Assembly (NCBI RefSeq): GCF_934309415.1
Contig: NZ_CAKRDI010000024.1
Coordinates: 1-48,627, forward strand
Reading direction: 5' to 3'
DNA: 48,627 bases
Source: an uncultured Mediterraneibacter sp.
GTDB lineage: Bacteria > Bacillota > Clostridia > Lachnospirales > Lachnospiraceae
Shown here piece by piece: positions 16,982-25,662 of this stretch (its first letter is position 1; each line of letters starts with the position of its first letter). A program made the position numbers and the translations under genes. The notes under the pieces were generated by a model. It ran no database searches and was not told where the DNA came from. It was given only the letters and a program-made list of their open reading frames with translations.

Positions 16982-17791
16982 TTATCTTCTCTGTCTTGCA
17001 GCTTCAAACATCAATACTGCTGCAGCCACTGCTGCATTCAGTGATTCTGCCTGTCCCTGCATCGGGATACGGATCAGACAGTCTGCGCACTCTGCCACTT
17101 CGTCTCTGAGACCGTTTCCTTCATTTCCGATCAGAAATGCACTGCCACAGGTATAATCTTCCTGATCGTATGCATTTTTTCCATCCAAATGTGCCGCATA
17201 GACTTTGATCTGCTTTTCCTGAAGTTTGTGAATCTCTTTCGGAAGATCTTCTACATAAAGAAATGGCATTCTGAATACAGCTCCCATCGTTGAGCGGATT
17301 ACTTTTGGATTATAGACATCCACACAGTCGCTGCTCAGAAGGATTCCTGTCACTCCTGCCGCCTCTGCGGTTCGGAAAATGGTCCCAAGATTTCCAGGAT
17401 CCTGAAGGTTATCCAGAACAACCAGATGCGGAGCTTTTTTCTTTTCATCATCTGCCGCTCCGACAGTCTCATTCATCCCCAGAATATCCTCCATTGTATA
17501 ATTCAGGCGTTTCACTACCGCCAGCACGCCCTGTGGAGTTCTTGTATCTGAAACATAAGCAAATACTGTATCTGTCAAAACCTCTGCCGGCACTTTCATC
17601 TTTTTCACAAATTCCGGATTCTTCTTTCCAAAACTCTCTGATACATACAGTTTCTCAATCCGTTCTGCCGGAATTTCTTCGGTCATACGCGGCCCTTCTA
17701 CAATAAAGATTCCCTTTTCTGCCCTGAGTCTGCTTTTTTTCTGTAATTTTGCCAGCTCTTTTATCTGTACATTTGATGTGCTTGTAATCAT
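16982..17791 (-). CDS. TrmH/SpoU family RNA 2'-O-ribose methyltransferase
   Basis: SAM-dependent SPOUT enzyme of 269 residues, likely modifying rRNA or tRNA ribose. An N-terminal substrate-binding domain (TSTSNVQIKELAKLQKKS, EGPRM) precedes the knotted catalytic domain with the three family motifs: NLGTIFRTAEAAG (motif 1), FLIGNEGNGL (motif 2) and IPMQGQAESLNAAVAAAVLM (motif 3). It is the 3' gene of a likely trkH-trkA-methyltransferase unit with a 59-nt gap. The exact target nucleotide cannot be told from sequence; RlmB-like 23S rRNA is one option. Confidence 0.9.
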   Translation of the reverse strand: MITSTSNVQIKELAKLQKKSRLRAEKGIFIVEGPRMTEEIPAERIEKLYVSESFGKKNPEFVKKMKVPAEVLTDTVFAYVSDTRTPQGVLAVVKRLNYTMEDILGMNETVGAADDEKKKAPHLVVLDNLQDPGNLGTIFRTAEAAGVTGILLSSDCVDVYNPKVIRSTMGAVFRMPFLYVEDLPKEIHKLQEKQIKVYAAHLDGKNAYDQEDYTCGSAFLIGNEGNGLRDEVAECADCLIRIPMQGQAESLNAAVAAAVLMFEAARQRR

Positions 17792-17850
17792 AATCTATTA
17801 TCCTTATTCCTTCTCACATTTATATCCTGTTTCATACTCCAGTATCTCTT

Positions 17851-18507
17851 TTATTTCTTTTTCAGATTAAATTTTTCAAGTATACGATTTGCTCCGATCA
17901 GAATCAGAATCGCCTGTTTCGGAAGAGGCGCATGCGGATCAAACACCACATCTACATTTCCGTCATTCATAATACCAACTACTGTAATTCCATATTTTTT
18001 TCGAATTTCTAACTCTGCCAGGCTCTTTCCCCGCCACTGCTCCGGTACAGCGATTTCAACAATACTATAGTCATTCGACAATTCGATCCAGTCTGTGAAT
18101 TCATTCGCCACAAGACTTTTTGCTACCCGGCTTCCCATTTCGATTTCCGGATAAACAACTGAATCTGCTCCTACACGTTCCAGAATCGTTCCTTGCAGTT
18201 TATCCTTTGCTTTGGCAATCACCAGTGGAATTCCCATTTCTTTACAAAGAAGCGTTGCCATAATATTCGCTTCCAGATGTTCTGATACTGCAATAATTGC
18301 TCCGTCCAGATTTCTTGCACCCAAGGTTTTTAATGCATCTTTATCTGTCACATCCGCTTTGATCGCATAGGAAACCTTATCTGCAATTTCCTGTATCTTT
18401 TCATAAGATCGATCCACAACAAGTACATCACACCCCATATTTTCCAGTGATAATGCCACACTTCTTCCAAAGCTTCCAAGCCCCAGTACTGCAAATTGTT
18501 TATTCAC
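17851..18507 (-). CDS. TrkA/KtrA-type potassium channel regulatory subunit
   Basis: Cytoplasmic gating ring protein of 218 residues. An RCK-N Rossmann domain opens with FAVLGLGSFGRSVALSLE (GxGxxG nucleotide-binding loop) and VLVVDRS, with the acidic residue after strand 2. An RCK-C domain follows (WRGKSLAELEIRKKYGITVVGI, LILIGANRILEKF). It regulates the membrane subunit encoded 85 nt upstream by binding ATP/ADP or NAD(H), and possibly c-di-AMP through the C-terminal domain (family knowledge). Confidence 0.94.
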   Translation of the reverse strand: MNKQFAVLGLGSFGRSVALSLENMGCDVLVVDRSYEKIQEIADKVSYAIKADVTDKDALKTLGARNLDGAIIAVSEHLEANIMATLLCKEMGIPLVIAKAKDKLQGTILERVGADSVVYPEIEMGSRVAKSLVANEFTDWIELSNDYSIVEIAVPEQWRGKSLAELEIRKKYGITVVGIMNDGNVDVVFDPHAPLPKQAILILIGANRILEKFNLKKK

Positions 18508-18592
18508 TTTCGTTCCTCCAATTATCTGCTAATCTAATTCTGCCCGTCTCTCTTCACGTCTGATCTCATTTTACAAAATCTGATTCTAAAAT

Positions 18593-19999
18593 CTATCCGA
18601 TCATAATTCTTCCTTCTGGAAGCTCTCTGAAATGCGTGATACGATCTGCCCTTCCTGCAAAGATCAGCGCCATCGTCACAGGTCCGATTCGTCCGATATA
18701 CATCAGGACCATCAGCACAATGTGGCTTGCATCGCTTAAGGATGGAGTCAGATCTGCTGTCAGTCCTACTGTTGCCATTGCAGAGGTAACTTCATACATC
18801 AGATTTAAAAAATCCTGTTTCGGCTCTAAAATCGTCAACACAATCACGCCAAACATCCAGAATAAAAATGTCACCAATGAGATCGTAATCCCAGATCTTA
18901 CAATGCTCTCATCAATTCTGCGATTAAAGCACTCCGTATCTTTCCGTCCCCTGAGGACAGATAAAACTGTTAACAGCAGCATTGCCGCCGTTGTTGTCTT
19001 GATTCCTCCTGCAGTTCCCGCCGGAGAACCACCGATAAACATCAGGATACAGCCAAGCAGACGGGATCCCTGTGTCAGCCCCGACTGTGATACTGCCGCA
19101 AATCCAGCCGTTCTTGTCGTCACTGACTGAAACGCAGATGCCATCAGTTTTTGTGGAATTGTGAATCCCCCCATTGTTGCCGGATTTGAATATTCCATGA
19201 AAAAGAATCCAACTGTTCCACTAAGTAACAGAAAAGCCGTCATAACCAGTACAATCTTGCTCTGTAATTCCAGCTTCGTAAATAACCATTTAACAGGTCT
19301 TTTCCCTCTGCTCTTTACAGTATTTCTTAGATTATCAATAATATCATACCACACCGGGAAACCAAGACCTGATAAAATGACAATCAACATGGTTGTAAAA
19401 TTAATTCCGGGAGACACCGCATATTTCATCAGACTGCTGTTTCCAAGAATATCTACTCCTGCATTGCAGAATGCTGAAACAGCGTGAAAAATCCCATAAA
19501 AAATCCCTCTTGCCGTTCCATATTCTGGAATAAAACAGCATGTATAAAGTACTGCTCCGATTCCTTCTACTGTAAAAGTTCCCCACAGGACTTTTTTAAT
19601 AAAACGAACCATTCCTTCCAGAGTGTCCAGTCCATATGCCTGTTGAATCATTCTTCTTCCACGGAAATTAATCCGCTTTCCCAACAAAAGGAAAAACGCC
19701 GTACTGCAGGCTATAATTCCCAGTCCTCCCACCTGAATCAAACACAGCATGATCACTTTACCGGTCAATGTAAACTGCACTGCCGGTACAATCGTCACCA
19801 GACCAGTCACACAGACGCAGGTTACTGCTGTAAACAACGCATCTATAAATGAAATCGGTTGCTGATTCGAAAATGGCATCCAGAGCAGGACTCCTCCCAG
19901 GAAAATCACTGCCATAAATCCTAATGCGATGATCTGCATCGTTCCAAACTGAACCCGTCGCACTTTTCTTTCTTTTTCATCCATTTGAATTATTCTCAT
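18593..19999 (-). CDS. TrkH/KtrB-type potassium uptake membrane subunit
   Basis: Membrane K+ translocating subunit of 468 residues from ATG 19999 (MRIIQMDEKERK), chosen for AAGGGAG 6 nt upstream; the open frame extends 26 codons further without a site. It has the fourfold membrane-pore-membrane organisation. Selectivity-filter-like loops occur at TAVTCVCVTGL, SAFCNAGVDIL, SVTTRTAGFAAV and SAMATVGLT, each with the conserved Gly. It forms a pair with the downstream regulatory subunit. Confidence 0.94.
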   Translation of the reverse strand: MRIIQMDEKERKVRRVQFGTMQIIALGFMAVIFLGGVLLWMPFSNQQPISFIDALFTAVTCVCVTGLVTIVPAVQFTLTGKVIMLCLIQVGGLGIIACSTAFFLLLGKRINFRGRRMIQQAYGLDTLEGMVRFIKKVLWGTFTVEGIGAVLYTCCFIPEYGTARGIFYGIFHAVSAFCNAGVDILGNSSLMKYAVSPGINFTTMLIVILSGLGFPVWYDIIDNLRNTVKSRGKRPVKWLFTKLELQSKIVLVMTAFLLLSGTVGFFFMEYSNPATMGGFTIPQKLMASAFQSVTTRTAGFAAVSQSGLTQGSRLLGCILMFIGGSPAGTAGGIKTTTAAMLLLTVLSVLRGRKDTECFNRRIDESIVRSGITISLVTFLFWMFGVIVLTILEPKQDFLNLMYEVTSAMATVGLTADLTPSLSDASHIVLMVLMYIGRIGPVTMALIFAGRADRITHFRELPEGRIMIG

Positions 20000-20177
20000 G
20001 CCATTCTCCCTTATTCCAGAACATATCAGAACATGTATTAAAACCGAAAATCTGTTCTTCCATCCAATCTTCTTCAAACTTATCTTTATACTTTCATGCT
20101 GTATTATTCATACTATCACGCCCGTTAACTGTATACAAGTTATAATTCCACGCAATCTAAAATCCATTTAACATGTC

Positions 20178-20207
20178 GCTGTTCGCAGGCAACCGGTAAA
20201 CAGTAAT
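20178..20207. repeat. family A hairpin, diverged
   Basis: GCTGTTCGCAGGCAACCGGTAAACAGTAAT keeps the CTGTT...AACAG ends of the family A hairpin. It lies just past the stop of the anti-sigma gene. Confidence 0.65.
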
Positions 20208-20225
20208 TAAATTTTTTGATACTTT

Positions 20226-21599
20226 CTACTGTAACTCCTCCGTATAAATTCCAAATACTTCATCCGTCTGATTCATCTTCAACAGATCTGCTTTATATCC
20301 CACACATGCAAATCCATAAATCTTCAGTCCATTCTGCTCTACATAATCTGCTGCATCTTCATATCTTTCTGCTGACTGCTGACAGATTGCTCCAAGAAAT
20401 TCGTCCTGGTTTGCCATGTATTTAAGCATAGTCACAAAACGATTCTGCGCAAAATCAGTTTCTTTCATCTTCTCTCTGACTCTGTCCCAGCCATCGAAAG
20501 CTCCTGTTGAGTCTTCTGTTTTCTCTGCTTCGTTTTCTACCACTGTTTCCCCTGTTTCTGTTATTTCTTCTGTCTTTTTTTCTCCTTCTCCCGTATCTGC
20601 CAGTTCATAATTCCACACAACCAGGTTCGGATACTGATCAGTATCCCATGCCACTGAAGAAGACTGCCCCAGAGTAACATAAAATCCTAACAATCCCGGG
20701 CCTCCAGACATCTGATAGAAGCCAGGTTCTTCGTCTGTACGTGGCAGACACCAGATATCATCAATGTTATCTTCATACTGTTCGATATATTTCACAAATG
20801 CATCATAATCCATCGGCCGATCCAGTGTCACATAAGTCTGATATAACTGATTCTCATCCAGCTGCTCCAGTGCTTTCGCTGCTGACTCTTTATCAGCTCC
20901 CTGCCAGATAAAGCAGCTTTCATCTTTCTTCTGTTCTTCCTCACTTAATTCTGTAAGACTTTTTCCAAGATCCGGATTCATCTGACTCCAGCCAAATACA
21001 TTGCCTGAACCAATGGCATCCAGCGCATTCAGATCATAGATCCTCAATTTGTCCCGGACCAGTTCTCCTGAAACATTATTAAAGTGATTCGTTCTGGTCA
21101 TGGTCTGATAAATGTCTATATTATATTTTCCATAGCCCTTTTCTTCTGCTTCTACATGATCACGGAACTGTCCCGGCAAAGTCAGCTCTGTATAAACAGC
21201 CAGATCAAGACTCATCTGATTTGTCTCGCCTCCATCTTTTGATTTTGCTACAATCTTTCCCGGATCATAATAAAATCCATCTACTACTTTCGGCACTACA
21301 AACACTACCAGTAACAGGATTACAAGCACAATTGTACCGACTATCGTTCCCATTTTTATAAACACTCTTCGGATGGAACGGTTAATCTCTCTTGCAAACT
21401 GATCTGCCTTTTCATTTTTATAATCTGTTCCGCCAGTTTCATTTTCTTCATCCAAAAATCCAAACTCCATTTTTTCTTCTCTGTCAAACAGATATTCTCC
21501 GATCGCCTCCTGGCGTTCAATATCCTGCTCCACCTTTTTCATCTGTTCTTCATTTAAAGCTTTTTTCTTATATAATTCAAGTAATTCATGATACTTCAT
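20226..21599 (-). CDS. membrane anti-sigma factor (sigma-factor regulator N/C-terminal domains)
   Basis: A 457-residue single-pass protein. The cytoplasmic N-terminus (about 1-90) would bind the sigma factor. A strong transmembrane helix (about 92-113, IVGTIVLVILLLVVFVV) follows, then a large outer domain resembling the Sigma_reg_N/C families (FYYDPGK, MSLDLAVYTELTLPGQ, ALEQLDENQLYQTYVTLDRPM, PRTDEEPGFYQMSG). It contains a Glu/Thr-rich linker near 330-365. The start overlaps the end of the ECF sigma gene by 14 nt, showing translational coupling and a sigma/anti-sigma pair. The inducing signal is unknown. Confidence 0.85.
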   Translation of the reverse strand: MKYHELLELYKKKALNEEQMKKVEQDIERQEAIGEYLFDREEKMEFGFLDEENETGGTDYKNEKADQFAREINRSIRRVFIKMGTIVGTIVLVILLLVVFVVPKVVDGFYYDPGKIVAKSKDGGETNQMSLDLAVYTELTLPGQFRDHVEAEEKGYGKYNIDIYQTMTRTNHFNNVSGELVRDKLRIYDLNALDAIGSGNVFGWSQMNPDLGKSLTELSEEEQKKDESCFIWQGADKESAAKALEQLDENQLYQTYVTLDRPMDYDAFVKYIEQYEDNIDDIWCLPRTDEEPGFYQMSGGPGLLGFYVTLGQSSSVAWDTDQYPNLVVWNYELADTGEGEKKTEEITETGETVVENEAEKTEDSTGAFDGWDRVREKMKETDFAQNRFVTMLKYMANQDEFLGAICQQSAERYEDAADYVEQNGLKIYGFACVGYKADLLKMNQTDEVFGIYTEELQ

Positions 21600-22113
21600 A
21601 TCCGTTCACCTCCAAAATCTTTCTGAGCTCTTTCTTTGCCCTGCTGCTTAGCACTCTGACATTTTCATACGACAGTCCCATAATCCCTGCTGTTTCTTTT
21701 AATGAAAAGTGTTCAAAATAAGTAAGTTCTATCAGCTCTCGTTTCCTTGCATCAAGTTGGTTGACGCATCTGCGAAGTTCTTTGTTCTTCTCTCTTTGAA
21801 TTATTTCTTCTGAGAAATCTGAATATTCTGCCGAAGACTTTAATTCTTGTGTTACATGTTCCATTTCTTCCCATTGTCCCGCCTGTAATTCATGTTTTCT
21901 CTTCTTGATTAAATTCAATGCCAGATTTCTGCTGACCATGTATAACCATGCTCTGACATTTGTATGCTCCGATGGCAGAGAAAGAAGTGCTTTACAGAAT
22001 GTTTCCTGCAAAATATCTTCTGCCATCATTTCATCATGACACAGTAATCGCAGATAGCACATCAGTTCCTGACCATATCTCAGATACAGCTCTTTTAACA
22101 GTTCATTCTCCAA
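21586..22113 (-). CDS. ECF-type RNA polymerase sigma factor
   Basis: A 175-residue sigma-70 family factor with region 2 (LYLRYGQELMCYLRLL, MAEDILQETFCKAL, VRAWLYMVSRNLALN) and region 4 (LDARKRELIELTYFEHFSLKETAGIMGLSYENVR, HTH). There is no region 3, as in ECF factors. The start is TTG at 22113 with AGGAGGGGG upstream; no in-frame ATG is available nearby. It pairs with the overlapping anti-sigma gene. Its leader holds GTGTCACATTTATATAGACAG, a possible autoregulatory promoter region, but I cannot assign boxes with confidence. Confidence 0.93.
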   Translation of the reverse strand: MENELLKELYLRYGQELMCYLRLLCHDEMMAEDILQETFCKALLSLPSEHTNVRAWLYMVSRNLALNLIKKRKHELQAGQWEEMEHVTQELKSSAEYSDFSEEIIQREKNKELRRCVNQLDARKRELIELTYFEHFSLKETAGIMGLSYENVRVLSSRAKKELRKILEVNGYEVS

Positions 22114-22210
22114 GCACTCACCCCCTCCTATTTTACAACTGCTCTTTTCCTATATTATTTGTCCTTTCATTAATATAACAAATCTGTCTATATAAATGTG
22201 ACACTTTTTC

Positions 22211-22239
22211 TTGACATTCTTTTTAATTCGCCTTAATAT
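22211..22239 (+). promoter_or_regulatory. strong sigma-A promoter of the marR-MATE genes
   Basis: TTGACA, a 17-nt spacer and TAATAT, 54 nt upstream of the marR start codon. Confidence 0.8.
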
Positions 22240-22257
22240 ACTTAGGAACCGAACTAT
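22238..22257. promoter_or_regulatory. candidate MarR operator
   Basis: ATACTTAGGAACCGAACTAT is an imperfect 20-bp palindrome (ATA.TT.GG..CC.AA.TAT) that overlaps the last base pairs of the -10 box and the start point. The location suits autorepression by the downstream MarR protein. Confidence 0.6.
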
Positions 22258-22292
22258 ATTGAAAGATTTAATTTCAGGAGGATTCTAAATAA

Positions 22293-22724
22293 ATGGAAAC
22301 AGGAAAAATGATCAACCGAATTTCCAATCGTCTCCGCCGGCGCTCCCGGGCCATTCAGGAAGCCATCGGAATCAGTGGTGCACAGGGGAATATTCTGGAT
22401 TATATTTTAATCGAATCACCCTCTCATTCTGTCTATCAGAAAGAAATCGAGCAGGAATTCGGGCTACGCCCTTCCACGGCAACAGAAGCCTTAAAATCTC
22501 TGGAAATGCAGGGACTGATCCGGCGTGAGCCCGAAGAACATGACGGACGTTACAAGAGGATTGTTTTTACAGAAAAAGCTGCTGAAATAAAATCTGCCCT
22601 GCGCGGACAGATCCAGGAATCCGAAGCCCTGCTTCTGCGTGGAATTTCTGAAGCAGAGAAAGAAGAATTTCTTCGAATTGCAGCCAGAATGCTTGAGAAT
22701 CTGGATTCTGATTCTCAAGCGTGA
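22293..22724 (+). CDS. MarR family transcriptional regulator
   Basis: A 143-residue winged-helix regulator (HTH at about 48-75: YQKEIEQEFGLRPSTATEALKSLEMQGLI, then wing REPEEHDGRYKRIVFTEK). Such proteins commonly repress multidrug exporters and are released by phenolic or antibiotic ligands. It is followed after 210 nt by a MATE exporter on the same strand. CAGGAGG lies upstream of the ATG. A palindrome at its own promoter suggests autoregulation. Confidence 0.93.
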   Translation: METGKMINRISNRLRRRSRAIQEAIGISGAQGNILDYILIESPSHSVYQKEIEQEFGLRPSTATEALKSLEMQGLIRREPEEHDGRYKRIVFTEKAAEIKSALRGQIQESEALLLRGISEAEKEEFLRIAARMLENLDSDSQA

Positions 22725-22770
22725 AGAACTAATTTAATTTCGCATCAATACTTATAAATTGCATATGCCT

Positions 22771-22893
22771 GTCAATATTGTTTACAGCATACCGCATGGT
22801 ACCCTTCACAGGCAATTTGTAAAAGACAACCTATCTGGAAACACATCTCATCGTTTAGTCACTTAAAATCGCCTACTGTAAGACGTTGAGATG
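22771..22893. repeat. degenerate composite family A repeat between marR and MATE
   Basis: Keeps TGTTTACAGCAT at one end and a stem CATCTCATC/GTTGAGATG (22844-22893) enclosing AAATCGCCT, the same layout as the middle hairpin of the 150-bp copies though primary sequence has drifted. Confidence 0.55.
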
Positions 22894-22934
22894 AAATATC
22901 TATAGGATAAATTTTAAATAGAAAGGATGATTTT

Positions 22935-24278
22935 ATGGAAAATTCACAGGAAAACGACCTGATGAGCAGCATGAAGGTCTCTCAGGCCGTAGCAAAAATG
23001 GCCATTCCAAGTGTAATCAGCAGTCTGGTCACTGTTGTCTATAACATGGCCGATACTTTCTTTGTCGGACAGACCGGAGATCCACTTCAGGTTGCTGCTG
23101 TCAGTCTGACGAACCCGATTTTTATTCTTCTTATGGCATTTGCCAATATGTTTGGTATGGGCGGAAGTGCCATTGCTTCCATGGCAATGGGAGAAAAAAA
23201 CGAGACAAGAGTAAAGAATACTTCTTCTTTCGTCACTTATGCTTCCCTGATCATAGGCATTTTATTTGCCTTGATTCTTTATCTCTTCATGAACCCAATC
23301 CTTCACCTGTTCGGTGCAAATGAACAGACTTATGCCTTCGCTCAGGGCTATACGTTCCACATTGCTTATGGTGCTCCATTTATTATCTGGTCTGCTGCAT
23401 CCAGTTTTGTCGTAAGAGCAGAAGGAGCCAGCAAAGAGGCAATGATCGGAAGTATGATCGGAACGGTTGTTAATATTATACTGGACCCGGTTTTCATCTC
23501 CGGTTTTGGTATGGGTACCGCCGGTGCTGCCATCGCAACCACAATTGGAAACATTCTGGCAAGCATCTATTACCTCTGGTATTTCCTGAAAAAGAGTCAG
23601 GCTTTTTCCATCCTTCCAAAATATTTTACATGCAGGAATCAGGTACTTACAAGAGTCTGTGCTACCGGTCTTCCAACCGCAATCTTTTCAGCATTGATGA
23701 GTATTTCTACCATCGTACTGAACCAGATTCTTGTTGCATATGGAAATGCTCCTGTTGCTGCAATTGGTATTGTATTCAAGGCAAATATGTTCATTACATT
23801 TCTCCAGATGGGACTGGCCAACGGAGTGCAACCGCTTCTTGGATATAACTACGGTGCCGGAAATCAGAAACGTTTTATTGCTGTTGACCGCTTTACAAAG
23901 AAATGCTGTGTTATTGTAGGTCTTCTTGCAACAGCACTGTTCTTCTTACTCCGTGAACCAATTATACGTTTTTTCATCAATGACGCGGATGTCGTTCATT
24001 ACGGAGTGCAAATGCTGGTTGCTTACATGCTTTCCGGACCATTCATTGGAATTCTGTTTGCAAATATGAACTGTCTGCAGTCCACCGGAAATGCACTTCC
24101 GGCAACGATTCTTTCCGTTCTCCGTCAGGGATTACTCCTTATTCCTCTCTTATATCTGCTCAATGCAGTATTCGGTCTGAATGGAGTTATCTACGGTCAG
24201 GCACTTACTGACTATGTTGCAATTGGATTATCTGTATTGTTCTGGAAATCGAAAAAGGAAAAAATGCCGGGAAATTAA
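22935..24278 (+). CDS. MATE family multidrug/Na+ (H+) antiporter
   Basis: Inner-membrane exporter of 447 residues with about 12 hydrophobic segments. Family signatures include MADTFFVGQTGDPLQVAAVS, FGMGGSAIASMAMGE and NGVQPLLGYNYGAG. The two six-helix halves are recognisable. It probably exports cationic drugs or metabolites, controlled by the upstream MarR. GAAAGGATG precedes the ATG. A clear terminator overlaps its stop codon. Confidence 0.94.
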   Translation: MENSQENDLMSSMKVSQAVAKMAIPSVISSLVTVVYNMADTFFVGQTGDPLQVAAVSLTNPIFILLMAFANMFGMGGSAIASMAMGEKNETRVKNTSSFVTYASLIIGILFALILYLFMNPILHLFGANEQTYAFAQGYTFHIAYGAPFIIWSAASSFVVRAEGASKEAMIGSMIGTVVNIILDPVFISGFGMGTAGAAIATTIGNILASIYYLWYFLKKSQAFSILPKYFTCRNQVLTRVCATGLPTAIFSALMSISTIVLNQILVAYGNAPVAAIGIVFKANMFITFLQMGLANGVQPLLGYNYGAGNQKRFIAVDRFTKKCCVIVGLLATALFFLLREPIIRFFINDADVVHYGVQMLVAYMLSGPFIGILFANMNCLQSTGNALPATILSVLRQGLLLIPLLYLLNAVFGLNGVIYGQALTDYVAIGLSVLFWKSKKEKMPGN

Positions 24279-24293
24279 TCCTGGCATTTTTTT
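24261..24293 (+). terminator. terminator of the MATE gene
   Basis: AAAATGCCGGG and CCTGGCATTTTTTT form a stem with a 9-nt loop and a T7 tail; the gene's TAA lies in the loop. Confidence 0.9.
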
Positions 24294-24309
24294 CTCTGTT
24301 TTTGTATTT

Positions 24310-25305
24310 TTATTTATCTGTAGATTCAATCTCTCCGGTGAATCCGGCATCTTCAATCATTTTCATCGTATCATCAATTCCCTGACCACCTGCTGTAAGA
24401 TAACCTGATGCGAAAATGGAATCGACTACTTTAAAAAGTTTTGGTTCAATTCCTTTAAAGTAAACCTCTCTTCCTGCTGCACAACGAATATCTGATTTTG
24501 GAATCATCAGTCTTGCCAGGCAAAGTACTTTCATGCAGTACTCCGGTGTCAGCCCGGAAATATCTCTGTCTGCAAGTCTTGTTCCCGGAATCGGAAGCAG
24601 GAAGTTGATCGGTACAGACTGTGGATTGATCTCTCTTAAATCCATCAGCATATCTACTACATCTTCTTTACTTTCACCCATTCCGATAATTCCACCACTG
24701 CAAATCTCGAATCCTAATCCCTGAAGCATCTTAATGTTATTCACACGCTGATCATATGTATGTGTAGAACAAATCTCCGGATAGAAAGAACGGCTGCTGT
24801 TCAGATTGTGATTGATTCTGTCCAGACCTGCATCTTTGAGCATCTTTGCCTGCTTCTCTGTAAGAAATCCGATGGAACAACAGATCTGTGTATCGTTTTT
24901 CTTCATAACCCGGATTCTTGCTGCAAGATCTTCAATCTCTTCATCTGTGAATTTGATTCCGCTCAGACCGATGCAGTGTCTCGCCAGATGTTTCTCATCT
25001 ACAAGATCATTGTCTCCGTACAGTTTTTCATCCGATACTCTGCGATACTTTTCAATCGGTGCATGTGATTCACAGGACTGAGCACAGTAAGCACAGTTCT
25101 GTGAACAGTTTCCGCTGCGGACATTCGTCAGAAGCTGCACGCTGACTTTTTTTCCTTTGTATTTTGTACGAAGTGCATAGGCACACTCCAAAAGTTTTTC
25201 GCTCTCGCTCTCAGGAAGATTCAGGATTTCTACTGCTTCCTCTCTTGTTAATGGACGGGACTCATCCCAGTTTTCTAATAATGTGTGAATGGACGTAACT
25301 GACAT
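24310..25305 (-). CDS. bioB: biotin synthase
   Basis: Radical SAM enzyme inserting sulfur into dethiobiotin. The 331 residues carry the [4Fe-4S] motif C67-x3-C71-x2-C74 (GNCSQNCAYC). The [2Fe-2S] cluster region is recognisable (CCSIGFL, NLNSS). YDQR and the C-terminal FASGYLTAGGQG are typical. GAGG lies 6 nt before the ATG. No other biotin synthesis genes are in the window. The long leader (about 175 nt) carries a family A hairpin, and the promoter is overlapped by a BirA-type operator. Confidence 0.96.
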   Translation of the reverse strand: MSVTSIHTLLENWDESRPLTREEAVEILNLPESESEKLLECAYALRTKYKGKKVSVQLLTNVRSGNCSQNCAYCAQSCESHAPIEKYRRVSDEKLYGDNDLVDEKHLARHCIGLSGIKFTDEEIEDLAARIRVMKKNDTQICCSIGFLTEKQAKMLKDAGLDRINHNLNSSRSFYPEICSTHTYDQRVNNIKMLQGLGFEICSGGIIGMGESKEDVVDMLMDLREINPQSVPINFLLPIPGTRLADRDISGLTPEYCMKVLCLARLMIPKSDIRCAAGREVYFKGIEPKLFKVVDSIFASGYLTAGGQGIDDTMKMIEDAGFTGEIESTDK

Positions 25306-25340
25306 AATTTACCTCTTCTCGGATATGATGTGCTTTTATC

Positions 25341-25373
25341 GTTACTGTTCACTCCCATGCTGTGAACAGTACC
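25341..25373. repeat. family A hairpin in the bioB leader
   Basis: GTTACTGTTCACTCCCATGC then TGTGAACAGTACC: GTTACTGTTCAC pairs with GTGAACAGTACC. It ends 36 nt upstream of the bioB ATG, inside the mRNA leader. Confidence 0.85.
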
Positions 25374-25487
25374 TTTTATCATCATAATAGTATCTCTTTT
25401 TATATTTGTCTTTTTATGCTATTTTTCAAATATGAACAATGATACTTTTTACAAATAATCATCTTTCTTAAAACAACATATGAAATC

Positions 25488-25516
25488 AGTATAGTCATAT
25501 AGCTCTTTATTGTCAA
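25488..25516 (-). promoter_or_regulatory. bioB promoter
   Basis: On the minus strand TTGACA (25516-25511), a 17-nt spacer and TATACT (25493-25488) match the sigma-A consensus almost perfectly. Confidence 0.85.
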
Positions 25517-25541
25517 CCATTTTTATTTGTTGAGTTTACAT
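25510..25541. promoter_or_regulatory. BirA-type operator over the bioB -35 box
   Basis: TTGTCAACC, a 14-nt spacer and AGTTTACAT form an imperfect inverted repeat (6 of 9 positions) of the Firmicutes BirA-site type. The left arm contains the -35 TTGACA on the minus strand, so a bound BirA dimer would block polymerase. Confidence 0.65.
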
Positions 25542-25571
25542 TTCTTTTTTCATTAAGTACAGATAGTAGAA

Positions 25572-25629
25572 ATGCATCCCTCTAAGCAAACATATTCATC
25601 ATTTTCTTCGTCTGCTTAAAAGGATGCAT
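25572..25629. other. hairpin after the response regulator gene
   Basis: ATGCATCC/GGATGCAT plus inner AAGCA/TGCTT. It lies between the response regulator stop and the bioB promoter; no T-run, so a transcript-end or boundary structure. Confidence 0.5.
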
Positions 25630-25662
25630 CTCCATCTTTCTCTATTCTTTTAATATATCTGC

